Shown here one piece after another: positions 35,232 to 45,309 of a DNA stretch of 64,000 nt. A program made the translations under genes and the position numbers. Origin of the DNA: Acidihalobacter yilgarnensis (lineage in GTDB: Bacteria > Pseudomonadota > Gammaproteobacteria > DSM-5130 > Acidihalobacteraceae); assembly GCF_001753245.1 (NCBI RefSeq), contig NZ_CP017415.1, forward strand, positions 2,722,040 to 2,786,039, given 5' to 3'. Positions within the stretch are counted from its first letter, which is position 1; each line of letters opens with the position of its first letter. A model generated the notes under the pieces. That model ran no database searches, had not been told where the DNA came from, and was given only the letters and a program-made list of their open reading frames with translations.

Positions 35232-36579
35232 ACACCTTTCGCGCGCCATCGCGGCATCGTTCGCCCTGACCCTCGCGCTGGTTACCCTGTCACCGGCCCG
35301 AGCCGCCGACACTGCGGCCCCGCCGCCGCAGCTCATTGACCGCATCGTCGCCGTGGTCAACGAGGGGGTCATCACGCAGCGCCAGCTCGATGAAAAAACC
35401 GCCGAAGTGGCGCAGCAGCTGCAAAGCTCGGGTAACACACTACCCAGCCACAAGGTCCTCGAACAACAGGTGCTCAAGCGCATGATCATCGACGAGCTAC
35501 AGCTCGAGACGGCCAAGCGAATGGGCATCAAGATCGACGACATGACCCTCAATGACACCCTCAACACCATCGCCGCCAACAACCAGATGTCGCTTGACGA
35601 TCTGCGCAAGCGCGTAATCGCCAGCGGCCAGCCCTGGAAGCACTTCGTCAGAAACATCCGCGACCGGCTGACCATGCAGAAGCTGGAACAACGCGAGGTT
35701 GGCGACCGCGTGCATATCACCCACCAGGAAGTACGCGACTTCCTGGCCCAACACGCCAACCAACTCGATCCCGGCGTCGAGTATCACCTCGCGCAAATCC
35801 TCATTCCGATCCCCGGTGCAGCAGCCCCCAAACAGATCGAAGCCGCACTGAACAAGGCCGAAGACATCCGCAAACAGACCGAACAGGGCACGCCGTTCAG
35901 CAAGCTGGCGATTGCAGATTCGGCGGGACAAAACGCCCTCAAGGGTGGTGATCTCGGCTGGATGACCACCGACCAGATGCCAACCTATTTCGTGCGTACG
36001 GTCAACGTACTCAAGACCGGCGAGGTCAGTCAGCCGATCCGCAGCCCCAGTGGCTATCACCTGGTCAAGCTCCTGGGACTACGTGGCGGCAAGCAGATCA
36101 AGACCACCGAGTACAAGGTCAAACAGATACTGATCACCCCGAACGCCTTGCTCAGCAATACCCAGGCCAAGGCCAAGATCGAACGACTGCGCAATGAAAT
36201 CCTGCATGGCGCCAGCTTCGCCAAGCTCGCTCAGGCCAACTCCATGGACCCCGGCAGCGCGGCCAATGGCGGCGACCTCGGCTGGCTCAATCCGGCGCAG
36301 CTCGTGCCACAATTCAGCAAGGTCATGGAGTCGCTGCCGCTGAACACGCTCAGCCAACCCTTTCACTCGCCGTTCGGCTGGCACCTGATCGAGGTCACCG
36401 GCAAACGCGCCGTCGACAGCACCGAGAAGATGCTGCACGCCCAGGCCCAGAACATCCTATACCAGCGCAAGCGCGCGGAAGCATTGAACATTTGGTTGCG
36501 CCGGCTGCGCGACGAAGCCTATGTGGACATCCGTCTCGACCAGGGCAGCGCAACCGCCAAGACAGGCGCGGCGTCCTGA
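35215..36579 (+). CDS. surA: periplasmic peptidyl-prolyl isomerase and chaperone SurA
   Basis: A 454-residue periplasmic chaperone for outer-membrane proteins. Signal peptide to about residue 31 (LSPARAADT), SurA N domain ([21 protein letters not shown]), and two parvulin domains starting near [14 protein letters not shown] and [13 protein letters not shown], each with GGDLGWM/GGDLGWL motifs. The ATG at 35215 lies within the last codons of lptD, which implies translational coupling. It is followed 4 bases later by pdxA. Confidence 0.95.
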   Translation: MYLLPKHLSRAIAASFALTLALVTLSPARAADTAAPPPQLIDRIVAVVNEGVITQRQLDEKTAEVAQQLQSSGNTLPSHKVLEQQVLKRMIIDELQLETAKRMGIKIDDMTLNDTLNTIAANNQMSLDDLRKRVIASGQPWKHFVRNIRDRLTMQKLEQREVGDRVHITHQEVRDFLAQHANQLDPGVEYHLAQILIPIPGAAAPKQIEAALNKAEDIRKQTEQGTPFSKLAIADSAGQNALKGGDLGWMTTDQMPTYFVRTVNVLKTGEVSQPIRSPSGYHLVKLLGLRGGKQIKTTEYKVKQILITPNALLSNTQAKAKIERLRNEILHGASFAKLAQANSMDPGSAANGGDLGWLNPAQLVPQFSKVMESLPLNTLSQPFHSPFGWHLIEVTGKRAVDSTEKMLHAQAQNILYQRKRAEALNIWLRRLRDEAYVDIRLDQGSATAKTGAAS

Positions 36580-36583
36580 GCGC

Positions 36584-37573
36584 GTGAGTACCACAACACT
36601 CGCGATCACCCCCGGAGAGCCAGCCGGGATCGGCCCCGATCTGATCGTCCAGCTCGCCAGCACCCGGCCTACGGACGACTGGGTCGTCGTCGCCGACCCA
36701 GCGCTGCTCGCGCGGCGCGCCAAATGCCTCGGTCTGGCGCTGGATCTGCAGCTCGTCGAACCAGGGCCCATACCCAGCGCACAGCCCGGCGCGCTGCGCG
36801 TGTTGCCGATCCCGCTAGGGCATCCTGAAGTACCCGGACGACTCGACACGGGCAATGCCGAATACGTCCTCGAAACACTGCGGCGCGCAACCGACGGCTG
36901 CCAGCGCGGCGAGTTTGCCGCGCTGGTCACCGGACCCGTGCACAAGGGCGTGATCAACGACGCGGGCGTACCCTTCAGCGGTCATACCGAGTTCCTCGCC
37001 GAGCGCTGCGGCGGCGTACACCCGGTCATGCTGCTCGCCGCCGGGCAATTGCGGGTCGCACTGGCCACCACGCACCTGCCGCTCGCCGAAGTCAGCGGCG
37101 CGATCACCGCCGAACGACTGACACGCGTGCTGCGTATCCTCGATCACGACCTGCGCGCGCGCTTCGGGCTCGCAAACCCGCGCATCCTGGTCTGCGGGCT
37201 CAATCCGCATGCCGGCGAAGGCGGTCACCTCGGGCGCGAGGAAATCGAAATCATCGCCCCGACCCTTGAGACCCTGCGTGGCGAGGGCCTGAATCTCGTC
37301 GGACCGTTGCCTGCCGACACCGTGTTCACCCCTCGACACCTCGAACATGCCGATGCCGTGCTTGCCATGTACCACGATCAAGGCCTGCCCGTGCTCAAAT
37401 ACGTCGGTTTTGGCCAGGCAGTGAATATCACCCTCGGCCTCCCCATCGTGCGCACCTCCGTGGATCACGGCACCGCGCTCGATCTCGCCGGCAGCGGCCG
37501 CGCCGAAACCGGCAGTCTGGCGGCCGCCATTGACCTTGCGGCCTTGCTGGGCAGACGCGCCGCGACAACATGA
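36584..37573 (+). CDS. pdxA: 4-hydroxythreonine-4-phosphate dehydrogenase
   Basis: A 329-residue NAD-dependent enzyme of de novo pyridoxal-phosphate synthesis. Motifs: [13 protein letters not shown] at the N-terminus, [23 protein letters not shown] (metal and substrate site), [17 protein letters not shown], and [26 protein letters not shown]. The start is a GTG at 36584, 4 bases after the surA stop; no ATG fits the conserved N-terminus. Its stop overlaps the start of rsmA by 4 bases. Confidence 0.94.
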   Translation: MSTTTLAITPGEPAGIGPDLIVQLASTRPTDDWVVVADPALLARRAKCLGLALDLQLVEPGPIPSAQPGALRVLPIPLGHPEVPGRLDTGNAEYVLETLRRATDGCQRGEFAALVTGPVHKGVINDAGVPFSGHTEFLAERCGGVHPVMLLAAGQLRVALATTHLPLAEVSGAITAERLTRVLRILDHDLRARFGLANPRILVCGLNPHAGEGGHLGREEIEIIAPTLETLRGEGLNLVGPLPADTVFTPRHLEHADAVLAMYHDQGLPVLKYVGFGQAVNITLGLPIVRTSVDHGTALDLAGSGRAETGSLAAAIDLAALLGRRAATT

Positions 37574-38366
37574 GCCACGTCCCGCGCAAGCGTTTCGGTC
37601 AGAACTTCCTGCACGATCAGCAGGTCATCGCGCGTATCGCCGCGGCCATCGCCCCCCTGCCCGATGACGTCCTGATCGAGATTGGCCCCGGTGAAGGCGC
37701 GCTGACGGCCGCGCTGCTTGCACGCATCGATCACCTCGACGCAGTCGAACTCGACCGTGACCTGCTCCCCAAGCTCCGCCGCCGCTTCGGCGAACGACTC
37801 ACCTTGCACGCGGCCGATGCCCTGCGTTTCGATTTCGCCGCCATTGCGCCCCCCAAGGCCTGCGTGTTGTCGGCAACCTGCCCTACAATATTTCCACACC
37901 ACTGATCTTCCACCTGATCGATGCCCTCCCGCAGGTGCGCGATATGACCTTCCTGCTCCAGCGCGAGGTCGTACAACGGCTGGCCGCCGCCCCCGGCAGC
38001 AAGTCTTACGGACGACTGTCGGTGATGGTGCAATACCGCTGCCGTGCCGAGGCCCTATTCGAGGTTGGCCCTGGCGCCTTCACGCCACCGCCCAAGGTCG
38101 ATTCCGCATTGGTGCGACTGACGCCCTGGCCCGCACCGCCGCACCCAGCACGCGATGAGCGCCTGTTTGCGCGCCTGGTTGAGCAAGCCTTCTCGCAGCG
38201 GCGCAAGACTCTCGGACGAGGGCTGCGCGGCACGCTGGAGGCCGACGACTTCGTACGCGCGGACATCGATCCCGTGCGGCGCGCCGAAACCCTGTCGGTG
38301 GCTGAATTCGCACGCCTGGCCAACGAAATCCGAACTCGCCTCGATACGCAGGGTCAAAATCCATAA
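37570..38366 (+). CDS. rsmA: 16S rRNA dimethyladenosine transferase, frameshifted in this sequence
   Basis: A protein of about 265 residues that dimethylates two adenines in helix 45 of 16S rRNA. The first frame has [11 protein letters not shown] and [14 protein letters not shown] (SAM site), then ends at 37905 in unrelated residues. The motif [13 protein letters not shown] appears in another frame around 37873-37900, which then continues to the normal C-terminus at 38366. One more C in the C6 run at 37849-37854 gives ...[15 protein letters not shown]. The gene is nearly universal, so I take this as a sequencing error rather than a pseudogene. Its ATG overlaps the pdxA stop. Confidence 0.9.
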
Positions 38367-38461
38367 CACGCCCCGTGGCGCGGCGAATACCCTGCGATCG
38401 ACGACCGGGATTGGCCGGCGGACTGCTAGACTTGCAGCAACCACCTATCAGGGAGGCACGC

Positions 38462-39589
38462 ATGTCGAATCCCACCCCGTTACACACCCTCACCGAGCAG
38501 GGCCAAAGCATCTGGCTCGATTACATCCGCCGCGACCTCATGAGTTCCGGCGAGCTCCAGCGCATGGTGACTCAGGAGGGATTGCGCGGCATGACCTCCA
38601 ACCCCGCCATCTTCGATAAGGCCATTTCCGAGGGCAACCTTTACGATGAAGCCTTGCTCGACGCATATCGCCGCGACCCCAAACAATCATCACAGGAAAT
38701 ATTTTTCAAACTGGCGATAGAGGACATCTGCGCTGCGGCCGATCAATTCACCGAGGTTTATCGAAGCAGCGCGGGCCGCGATGGCTTCGTCAGCCTGGAA
38801 GTCTCCCCCGAGCTAGCCCACGACACCGACGCCACTGTCAACGAAGCGCTCGCCCTGCATGACAAGGTCAACCGCGCCAACCTGATGATCAAGGTGCCTG
38901 CCACGCAAGCCGGCTTGCAGGCCATCCGCCACCTTACCGAGGCGGGTATCAGCATCAACGTTACCCTGCTGTTCGCCGTGGCGCGCTATGTCGAAGTCGT
39001 CGAAGCCTATCTTGGCGGCCTGGAGGCGCGCCTGGACCGCGGCCTGCCGCTGGATGGCATCAGCTCCGTCGCGAGTTTTTTCGTCAGTCGTGTGGACAGC
39101 CTGCTGGATGCCCGCCTCGCGGCCCATCCGAACCCGGAAGCGCACGCGCTGCTCGGGCGCTGCGCCATTGCCAACGCACAACTCGCCTACGCACACTTCA
39201 CGCAGATCATCGATAGTCCGCGCTGGCAGCGCCTCGCCAAGGCAGGCGCACACCCCCAGCGTCTGCTGTGGGCCAGCACCAGCACCAAGAATCCGGATTA
39301 TCCACCGCTGCTCTATGTAGACGAACTGATCGGTGCGCACACCGTCAATACGTTGCCGCCCGCCACTTACCAGACACTGCTGAAACGCGGCTCCATACCC
39401 GCTGCCACCCTGCCTGGCGATATCGACGCGGCGAAGGCCTGTATCGCAAGCCTTACCACATTCGGCATCGACCTTGATGAAGCCACCGATCAACTCGAAC
39501 GAGAAGGTGTTGCCTCCTTTACCGAGGCCTTCCACCACCTGCTTGGAGGCATCGCGACGCAGCTCGACCGCATCAAGGTTAAGGCATGA
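38462..39589 (+). CDS. tal: transaldolase (long, mycobacterial-type)
   Basis: A 375-residue TIM-barrel enzyme of the pentose phosphate pathway. Motifs: SIWLDYIRRDLMSSG, GMTSNPAIFDKAI, FVSLEVSPELA, NLMIKVPATQAG (containing the Schiff-base lysine), INVTLLFAVARY and LLWASTSTKNPDYPPLLYVDELIG. This is the TIGR00876 type, longer than E. coli TalB. The ATG at 38462 follows GGGAGG. It starts a tal-pgl-glk sugar block placed inside the usual surA-to-apaH cluster. Confidence 0.92.
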   Translation: MSNPTPLHTLTEQGQSIWLDYIRRDLMSSGELQRMVTQEGLRGMTSNPAIFDKAISEGNLYDEALLDAYRRDPKQSSQEIFFKLAIEDICAAADQFTEVYRSSAGRDGFVSLEVSPELAHDTDATVNEALALHDKVNRANLMIKVPATQAGLQAIRHLTEAGISINVTLLFAVARYVEVVEAYLGGLEARLDRGLPLDGISSVASFFVSRVDSLLDARLAAHPNPEAHALLGRCAIANAQLAYAHFTQIIDSPRWQRLAKAGAHPQRLLWASTSTKNPDYPPLLYVDELIGAHTVNTLPPATYQTLLKRGSIPAATLPGDIDAAKACIASLTTFGIDLDEATDQLEREGVASFTEAFHHLLGGIATQLDRIKVKA

Positions 39590-40316
39590 AGTCCGGCACG
39601 CCCTGCCACACGCTGGCCAATGCCGACCACCTCTATGCTGCGGTGGCCGAACGGATACTCGCACTTGCGGATGCCGCCATCGCGGCACGTGGTTGCTTTC
39701 ATCTCGCGCTCGCCGGCGGCAACACCCCGCGCCGGCTATACGAGCGCCTCGCCGAGCATGAGAATGTCGAGTGGAACCGCTGGGAAATCTGGTTCGGCGA
39801 TGAGCGCTGCGTCCCCCCGACCACGCGGACAGCAATTACCGCATGGCCTGCGAGACCCTGCTTGCGCGCGTGGCGATCCCGGCCAGTCAGATTCACCCGA
39901 TGATCACCGGCACCGACTTCACCCCCGAACGCGTAGCCGCCGACTACGCCGACGCCCTGACCGCTCACCTGCCGCTGCACGCGGGATGGCCGATACTCGA
40001 TGCCGTACTCCTCGGCCTCGGTCCCGACGGCCATACCGCCTCGCTGTTCCCCGGCACGCCCATCCTCGACGTACTCGACACCCCGGTTGCCGCTGTGCGC
40101 GTACCGCGACTGGGCGCTTGGCGCATTTCGCTGACACTGCCGGTACTCGAACACGCCCGTCACCTGCTGTTCGTGGTCGAGGGTGCCGGCAAGAGCGATA
40201 TGCTGGCACGCCTGGCGCGCGGCCCCGCCGCTGACGAAGCGCCGCTGCCGGCCGAACGTGTCTCCGGCCCGAATGCCGAGTGGTATCTCGATGCCGCTGC
40301 ACGAGGTAGCGCATGA
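39586..40316 (+). CDS. pgl: 6-phosphogluconolactonase, frameshifted in this sequence
   Basis: A protein of about 243 residues hydrolysing 6-phosphogluconolactone in the oxidative pentose phosphate path. The first frame has FHLALAGGNTPRRLYERL and WEIWFGDERCVPP, then leaves the family pattern. The second frame carries YRMACETLL, ILDAVLLGLGPDGHTASLFPG and the C-terminus at 40316. One extra C in the C6 run at 39813-39818 gives CVPPDHADSNYRM, which matches the family. The ATG overlaps the tal stop, and its stop overlaps the glk start. Confidence 0.9.
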
Positions 40317-41323
40317 CGCTGCTGGCCGGCGATATTGGCGGCACCAAAACCTTCCTGGTGCTCGCGCGCACCGGCGATCATGGCATCGAACGCCTGCATG
40401 AGGCCCGCTATCCCAGCGCGACTTATAGCGATCTTGCATCCATGGTGTCCGACTTCCTCGCCACCGCCCCCGACGGCCCGCACGCGATAATGGGCGCCTG
40501 TTTCGCCCTGGCCGGACCGATCCAGGACCAGCATGATCGCCAGCAAGCGCAACTCACCAACCTGCCCTGGCGGCTCGACAGCGAAGATCTCCAGCACGCA
40601 CTCGATATCCCTCAGATCCGCCTGATCAACGACTTTGCCGCCATCGGCCATGCCCTGGCGACACTGCCACCTAAGGCCCTCGCCACGCTCCAGGCCGGCC
40701 AACCGGACCCCACCGCGCCCAGCCTGGTGGTCGGCGCGGGCACCGGGCTCGGCGTGTGTACCTTCTGCCCCGGCGATAACGGCCCGCCACGCTTGCTTCC
40801 GGCCGAAGCCGGGCACTCGAACTTCGCCCCGGCGAACCTACGCCAGTTGCGCTTGGCCGAATATGTTCTCGCCCACGAGGGGCGCTGCACGCGCGAATAT
40901 CTATGCTCGGGTGATGGGCTGCGGCGCGCCTACGCATTCGTCTGCGACGAGGCCGGTCTGGCGCCAGGTGCCGCGCTGGCAGCCCGCGATCCAGCCGCCG
41001 TCGTCGCCCAGGCCGCGCTGGCCGGCAGCGATCCGCAGGCCGTCGATGCCCTGAGCCTGTTCGTCGAGATCTACGCCGGACAAGCCGCCGACCTCGCACT
41101 CGCCGTGCTGCCCTTCGGCGGGGTTTACCTCGCCGGTGGCATCGCACCCAAGATCCTATCGCGGCTACGTGAACCCGACGTCATCGCCGCCTTCACTGAT
41201 CGCCCACCGATGCAAGCGCTGCTGGAGGCCATGCCGCTACAGGTCATTCTCGACGAACACGCCGGTCTGGCCGGCGCACTCGAATGCGCGCGCCGGCTGG
41301 CCGAAACCCGCGTGAACAGTTAA
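40313..41323 (+). CDS. glk: glucokinase
   Basis: A 336-residue ROK-independent (Glk type) kinase phosphorylating glucose with ATP. The ATP loop GDIGGTKTFLVLA is at the N-terminus, followed by CFALAGPI, QIRLINDFAAIGHAL with the catalytic Asp, VVGAGTGLGVCT and GGIAPKIL near the end. Coupled to pgl by a 4-base overlap. With tal and pgl it supports glucose entry into the pentose phosphate route; zwf and gnd are not in the window. Confidence 0.94.
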   Translation: MTLLAGDIGGTKTFLVLARTGDHGIERLHEARYPSATYSDLASMVSDFLATAPDGPHAIMGACFALAGPIQDQHDRQQAQLTNLPWRLDSEDLQHALDIPQIRLINDFAAIGHALATLPPKALATLQAGQPDPTAPSLVVGAGTGLGVCTFCPGDNGPPRLLPAEAGHSNFAPANLRQLRLAEYVLAHEGRCTREYLCSGDGLRRAYAFVCDEAGLAPGAALAARDPAAVVAQAALAGSDPQAVDALSLFVEIYAGQAADLALAVLPFGGVYLAGGIAPKILSRLREPDVIAAFTDRPPMQALLEAMPLQVILDEHAGLAGALECARRLAETRVNS

Positions 41324-41356
41324 GACCGATGCGCCCCGCACAGGTATAATGGCCGC

Positions 41357-41740
41357 ATGACTACGACTCCCGATTACGCCATCCAAGTGGATGTTGAAAC
41401 CGAATACCTATCCGGCGAGTCCGACCCATCCGGTAGCCGTTACGTATTTGCCTATACCATCACCATCCAGAATCGCGGTGCCCACCCCGCGCGCCTGCTT
41501 TCGCGCCATTGGCTGATCACCGATGCGGACGGCGCCGTGCAGGAAGTCCGCGGCCCCGGTGTAGTAGGAGAACATCCCCACCTGCGCCCCGGCGAGGCCT
41601 TCCGCTACACCAGCGGCACCCAGCTGCCGACCGCGGTCGGCAGTATGCAGGGCAGCTATCAGATGATCGCAGACGACGGCACACGCTTCGACGCGGAAAT
41701 CAAACCCTTCGTCCTCGCCGCGCCGCGCACCCTACACTGA
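41357..41740 (+). CDS. apaG: ApaG (Co2+/Mg2+ efflux-associated) protein
   Basis: A 127-residue protein of the ApaG family. The pattern [69 protein letters not shown] is diagnostic. It has a fibronectin-III-like fold and binds nucleotides in related proteins; the precise role is unclear, with links to cobalt resistance. Its usual partner apaH follows after a methyltransferase gene. Confidence 0.95.
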   Translation: MTTTPDYAIQVDVETEYLSGESDPSGSRYVFAYTITIQNRGAHPARLLSRHWLITDADGAVQEVRGPGVVGEHPHLRPGEAFRYTSGTQLPTAVGSMQGSYQMIADDGTRFDAEIKPFVLAAPRTLH

Positions 41741-41745
41741 CCGGC

Positions 41746-42348
41746 ATGTCACTGCGCGGCGCCTATACCCTCTGGGCACCGATCTACGACGTCTTGCTGG
41801 CGCGGGGCACGCACGCGCTGCGTGCGCATAGCCTCGTGCGCCTCGGCGCTGAGCGCGAACGCGACATCTCCCTGCTCGGTATCGGCACCGGCCTCGATCT
41901 GCCTCACCTCCCACCGGGTAACCGCTATCTCGGTGTCGACCTCACGCCGGCCATGCTGGCGCGCGCGCGTCAGCGGGCGAAACAGCTAAACCTGCCCATC
42001 ACGCTGCAGGTCGGAGACGTGCAACATCTCGATCTGTCAGATGCCAGTTTCGACACGGTCGTGATGCACCTCATCCTCGCCGTGGTGCCTGACCCGGTCG
42101 CCTGCCTGCGCGAGGCCGCGCGTATTGCCCGCCCCGGCGCGCATCTGCTGATCCTCGACAAGTTTCTAAGACCCGGTCACCCTGCGCCATTGCGTCGGCT
42201 TATCAACCCACTGATGCGCCGGCTGGCCACGCGCACCGACGTGGTGTTCGAAAACATCCTCGCCGACACGCCGAACCTGCGCATGCTCGAAGATCGCCCG
42301 GTCGCCGCTGGCGGCTGGTTCCGCGAGATCACGCTGGAGCGTACCTAA
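41746..42348 (+). CDS. class I SAM-dependent methyltransferase
   Basis: A 200-residue methyltransferase of the UbiE/Coq5-like methyltransferase superfamily. Motif I is degraded but readable as SLLGIGTGLDLPHLP (about residues 39-53), then LGVDLTPAMLARARQRA, VGDVQHLDLSDASFDTVVMHLILAV. It lies 5 bases after apaG and runs into apaH with 2 bases between stop and start. Substrate unknown; the position suggests a housekeeping small-molecule or quinone-like role, but this is weak. Confidence 0.82.
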   Translation: MSLRGAYTLWAPIYDVLLARGTHALRAHSLVRLGAERERDISLLGIGTGLDLPHLPPGNRYLGVDLTPAMLARARQRAKQLNLPITLQVGDVQHLDLSDASFDTVVMHLILAVVPDPVACLREAARIARPGAHLLILDKFLRPGHPAPLRRLINPLMRRLATRTDVVFENILADTPNLRMLEDRPVAAGGWFREITLERT

Positions 42349-42350
42349 CC

Positions 42351-43190
42351 TTGGCCGTGTATGCCGTCGGCGACCTCCAGGGCTGTCTGGACCCGCTCGA
42401 ACGCCTGCTCGAAAAATTGCGATTCGACCCGGCCACCGACCGGGTATGGCTGGTTGGCGACCTGGTTAACCGCGGGCCGCAGTCGCTCGAAACCCTGCGC
42501 TTCGTACGCATGCTGGGCATAGCCGCCGTGTGCGTACTCGGCAATCACGACCTGCATCTCCTCGCGGTTGCCGAAAACGGCGATGGACTGCATCGAGGAG
42601 ACACCCTGCAACCGGTCCTCGACGCGCCGGACGCCGCCGAGCTGCTGGACTGGTTACGTCGGCGCCCACTGCTGCACCACGACGCAACGCTCGGCTGGAC
42701 GATGGTCCATGCCGGACTGCCGCCCGAGTGGGATATTCCACACGCACTCGACTATGCCGCTGAAATCGAGGCCGAACTGCGCACCTCTCCCGCGGCACTC
42801 TTCGCAAACATGTACGGCGACCTGCCCGACCGCTGGTCCGAAGATCTCGCTGGCATGGCACGTCGGCGCTTCATCCTCAACGCCCTCACCCGCATGCGCT
42901 ATGTCGATGCCGCCGGCCGGCTCGATCATCGCTGCAAGGACGCTCCCGACGATGCGCCCACCGGGCTGACGCCCTGGTTCCGAGTTCCCGCGCGCCGTAG
43001 TGCCGATGCGCGTATCGTCTTTGGCCATTGGTCCACACTCGGCCTCATCAACGAGCCAGAGCTCCTCGCCCTCGATACTGGTTGTGTCTGGGGTGGCGCA
43101 CTCAGCGCGGTACGCCTAGATCACCCGCAACGCCCGATCACCGCCGTCGTGTGTCCACAGGCCCGCCAGCCGCGCGGCCAACGCATCTGA
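42351..43190 (+). CDS. apaH: diadenosine tetraphosphatase (symmetrical)
   Basis: A 279-residue metallophosphoesterase hydrolysing Ap4A to two ADP. Motifs GDLQGC (about 7-12), GDLVNRGP (about 36-43), GNHDLH (about 65-70) and HAGLPPEWD supply the metal ligands. The start is a TTG at 42351, right after the methyltransferase stop; GTG at 42357 is the only near alternative. Ap4A signalling links to stress and RNA capping. Convergent with the EamA-type gene, with 166 bases between that hold no recognisable element. Confidence 0.94.
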   Translation: MAVYAVGDLQGCLDPLERLLEKLRFDPATDRVWLVGDLVNRGPQSLETLRFVRMLGIAAVCVLGNHDLHLLAVAENGDGLHRGDTLQPVLDAPDAAELLDWLRRRPLLHHDATLGWTMVHAGLPPEWDIPHALDYAAEIEAELRTSPAALFANMYGDLPDRWSEDLAGMARRRFILNALTRMRYVDAAGRLDHRCKDAPDDAPTGLTPWFRVPARRSADARIVFGHWSTLGLINEPELLALDTGCVWGGALSAVRLDHPQRPITAVVCPQARQPRGQRI

Positions 43191-43356
43191 CGTGCCGGCA
43201 AGGACGCCATTAACCCCAGGCTAATTACTGGCAGCGCCACCGCGTCCCGCTCCAACGTCAGCTCACGGCTAAACGGCACTCGTCATACCAGCGTCTTCGC
43301 CGGCCAACAGAGCCATTCCCAGACCGATCAAGCCCAGTCAGAATCAATGTACGGCT

Positions 43357-44280
43357 TTATTGGCGCGCGACCGGAACCACCACCGGTGTCTCGCGCCGCC
43401 GCCAAATCTCGCCATAGGCCGAATACCCGAGATAAAGCGCAAGGCTGCCGACCACGATGACACCCCCCATCAGCATCCCGCTTGTCGGCCTTTCCCCCGT
43501 ACCTAACCAAACCCAGAGCGGGCCGAGTACAGTCTCCATGAGCATCACGAGGCTCACGTTCGCAGTCAACGTATGACGTGAGGCCAATGAAAGCGAGAAA
43601 AACGATACGGGTAAGATCACGATACCCGTAATCGCAATAAACCCTATATTTCCTTGCAGCGCTGCGGCCGGCCCAATGATGAACAGCGCGGCAACGCCCG
43701 ACAGAAGCGCCCCCACGCCGACCGTCAACAAGATAGGTGCCTCGGGATTCCGACGAATCGAAACAAAGGTGAGCGCAAGACTTATCGCGACACCCAGACC
43801 CGAGACGGCTCCAAGCAACACGCTACCCGCGCCGCCCACAGCGCTTGGGCCTCCGCCGAAAACAGCAATGCCAATGCCTGTAATCACCGCAACAATGGCA
43901 AGCCAAGTCGACCAGTGAACGCCATCGCCCAGCAGTAAAAAACCGAAGACCGCAGAGAATACCGGCACCGAAGCGACGCCAAACAACACGACCGAGACCG
44001 GCGCCATGGCGACCCCAAGACTGAACAGCGAGGTACTGACGAACTGGCACAACACCACAGCCAACCCCTCACCTGAAAAAAATCCGCGGATATCGGCCTT
44101 CCGGGTACGATGAGAAACAACCATCCAGGCGGCGACGAAAACACCTCCCATCAACAGGCCCCGCCAAACCAACATCTGCGCACCGCTCATCTCCGACCAC
44201 CGCATAAACAGCGTGTCAGGCGTAATGGTAAGAGCCCCAAAGAGCGCGAGTACCAACCCGAACATCGGATGACGTGTCAT
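43357..44280 (-). CDS. EamA/DMT-family transporter
   Basis: A 307-residue protein with ten predicted membrane helices in two EamA repeats (about 1-140 and 150-290). The N-terminal GLVLALFGALTITPDTLFMRW and the PVFSAVFGFLLLGDGVHWSTWLAI segment are typical for the family. It ends with a basic tail. Substrate unknown; family members export amino acids or metabolites. It stands alone between apaH and the tRNA genes. Confidence 0.88.
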   Translation of the reverse strand: MTRHPMFGLVLALFGALTITPDTLFMRWSEMSGAQMLVWRGLLMGGVFVAAWMVVSHRTRKADIRGFFSGEGLAVVLCQFVSTSLFSLGVAMAPVSVVLFGVASVPVFSAVFGFLLLGDGVHWSTWLAIVAVITGIGIAVFGGGPSAVGGAGSVLLGAVSGLGVAISLALTFVSIRRNPEAPILLTVGVGALLSGVAALFIIGPAAALQGNIGFIAITGIVILPVSFFSLSLASRHTLTANVSLVMLMETVLGPLWVWLGTGERPTSGMLMGGVIVVGSLALYLGYSAYGEIWRRRETPVVVPVARQ

Positions 44281-44540
44281 GGGAATCCGTGCGAAAAAGA
44301 GAGGCTTATATCCACCCTAAAGCATCGAGGAAAATCAGAACCCCACCCCGTAGACCGAGCGAGGGGAGGCGTTATGTCTCCGTTGTTTTTGATTCGGCGA
44401 TGCTGCGAGGTCACTTCACGTGATGTACAAATGGACGCGCAATCCGCGCATGCCGTTTGAGCGCTTTTTGAACACGACCCAGTCGCACACGTTGAGGGAC
44501 AACGCCGGCAACGCTACGATTGCCCTACGCTAGAAACACA
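44281..44540. other. intergenic region upstream of the EamA gene
   Basis: About 260 bases with no convincing ORF. It lies between the start of the EamA gene and the tRNA-Arg terminator and should contain the EamA promoter. I see no clear conserved promoter pair, repeat or RNA structure in it. Confidence 0.5.
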
Positions 44541-44569
44541 AAAGGCCCACCCTATTCAGGTAAGCCTTT
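44541..44569 (-). terminator. rho-independent terminator after tRNA-Arg
   Basis: On the minus strand AAAGGC pairs with GCCTTT, with partial pairing of the inner bases around TGAATA, and the RNA then reads TTTTGTGTTT. It ends 8 bases downstream of the tRNA-Arg CCA end. It probably closes the csrA-tRNA transcript. Confidence 0.75.
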
Positions 44570-44577
44570 GAAAATAA

Positions 44578-44654
44578 TGGCGCGCCCGGAGAGATTCGAA
44601 CTCCCGACCACCTGGTTCGTAGCCAGGTACTCTATCCAGCTGAGCTACGGGCGC
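44578..44654 (-). tRNA. tRNA-Arg (anticodon ACG)
   Basis: A 77-base cloverleaf. The acceptor GCGCCCG pairs with CGGGCGC, the D arm has GCTCAGCTGGATAGAGT, the anticodon loop CTACGAA is in stem CCTGG/CCAGG, and the T loop is GTTCGAATC. The CCA end is encoded. The anticodon is ACG (A34, likely edited to inosine by TadA). It lies after tRNA-Ser with 69 bases between, as in many gammaproteobacteria. Confidence 0.97.
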
Positions 44655-44723
44655 GTGAAGGTGGCGAATTATGGTGAAGCTTTGATTCGCCGTCAAGCCG
44701 AAGCCGTGTTTCCAATATGCAGA

Positions 44724-44816
44724 TGGCGGAGAGAGAGGGATTCGAACCCTCGATGGAGCTTTTGACCCCATACTCCCTTAGCAGGGGAGCGCCTTCAGCC
44801 TCTCGGCCATCTCTCC
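44724..44816 (-). tRNA. tRNA-Ser (anticodon GCT)
   Basis: A 93-base class II tRNA. Acceptor GGAGAGA pairs with TCTCTCC, the anticodon loop CTGCTAA is in the stem CTCCC/GGGAG, there is a long variable arm, and the T arm is GGTTCGAATCC. The CCA end is encoded. Located downstream of csrA on the same strand, the order csrA-tRNA-Ser-tRNA-Arg common in gammaproteobacteria. Confidence 0.97.
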
Positions 44817-44916
44817 GTATACCGCAAATCCCTCACACCCAGGAGCGAGAGAGGGCGTAAGGATACCCGCCGGAACCCGATAGGTAAAGCTGCAAACTGC
44901 TTTACGCCCGGCGTGC

Positions 44917-45120
44917 TCACTCATTCCCCGATCCACCGCCGGCATCGTCGGGCTGAACCTCTCCATGAATGCGCTGGTAAACCTCTTCCCGATGCACGCT
45001 GACATCCTTAGGCGCCTTGATGCCCAAACGCACCTGGTTGCCTTTGACCCCAAGCACGGTCACCTCTATGGCGTCACCGATCACCAGTGTTTCGCCCACC
45101 CGACGCGTCAATATCAGCAT
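44917..45120 (-). CDS. csrA: carbon storage regulator CsrA
   Basis: A 67-residue RNA-binding regulator. The N-terminus [20 protein letters not shown] and [18 protein letters not shown] are diagnostic; the RNA-contact residues L4/R6-R7 and V42/R44-type positions are kept. It represses translation by binding GGA motifs, linking motility, biofilm and carbon storage. The C-terminal tail ([13 protein letters not shown]) is short and acidic. Placed between lysC and the tRNA genes as in E. coli and Pseudomonas. Confidence 0.97.
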   Translation of the reverse strand: MLILTRRVGETLVIGDAIEVTVLGVKGNQVRLGIKAPKDVSVHREEVYQRIHGEVQPDDAGGGSGNE

Positions 45121-45309
45121 CTCAGCCTCCTGCTCCTATCATCCGGGGATATCCGGACATACACCCGCCGACGGGACGATCTGCCGGCACGTGGAACGTG
45201 ACGCACTGACAGCCGAGGGCGAAGTGCTCCGCGTCAACCTGTCGAGTCGTTCGTTCCAGCCATGCCGGAGGGCATCGTCTTCACATCGATGCGGCCCGGA
45301 CTGCCTGGG

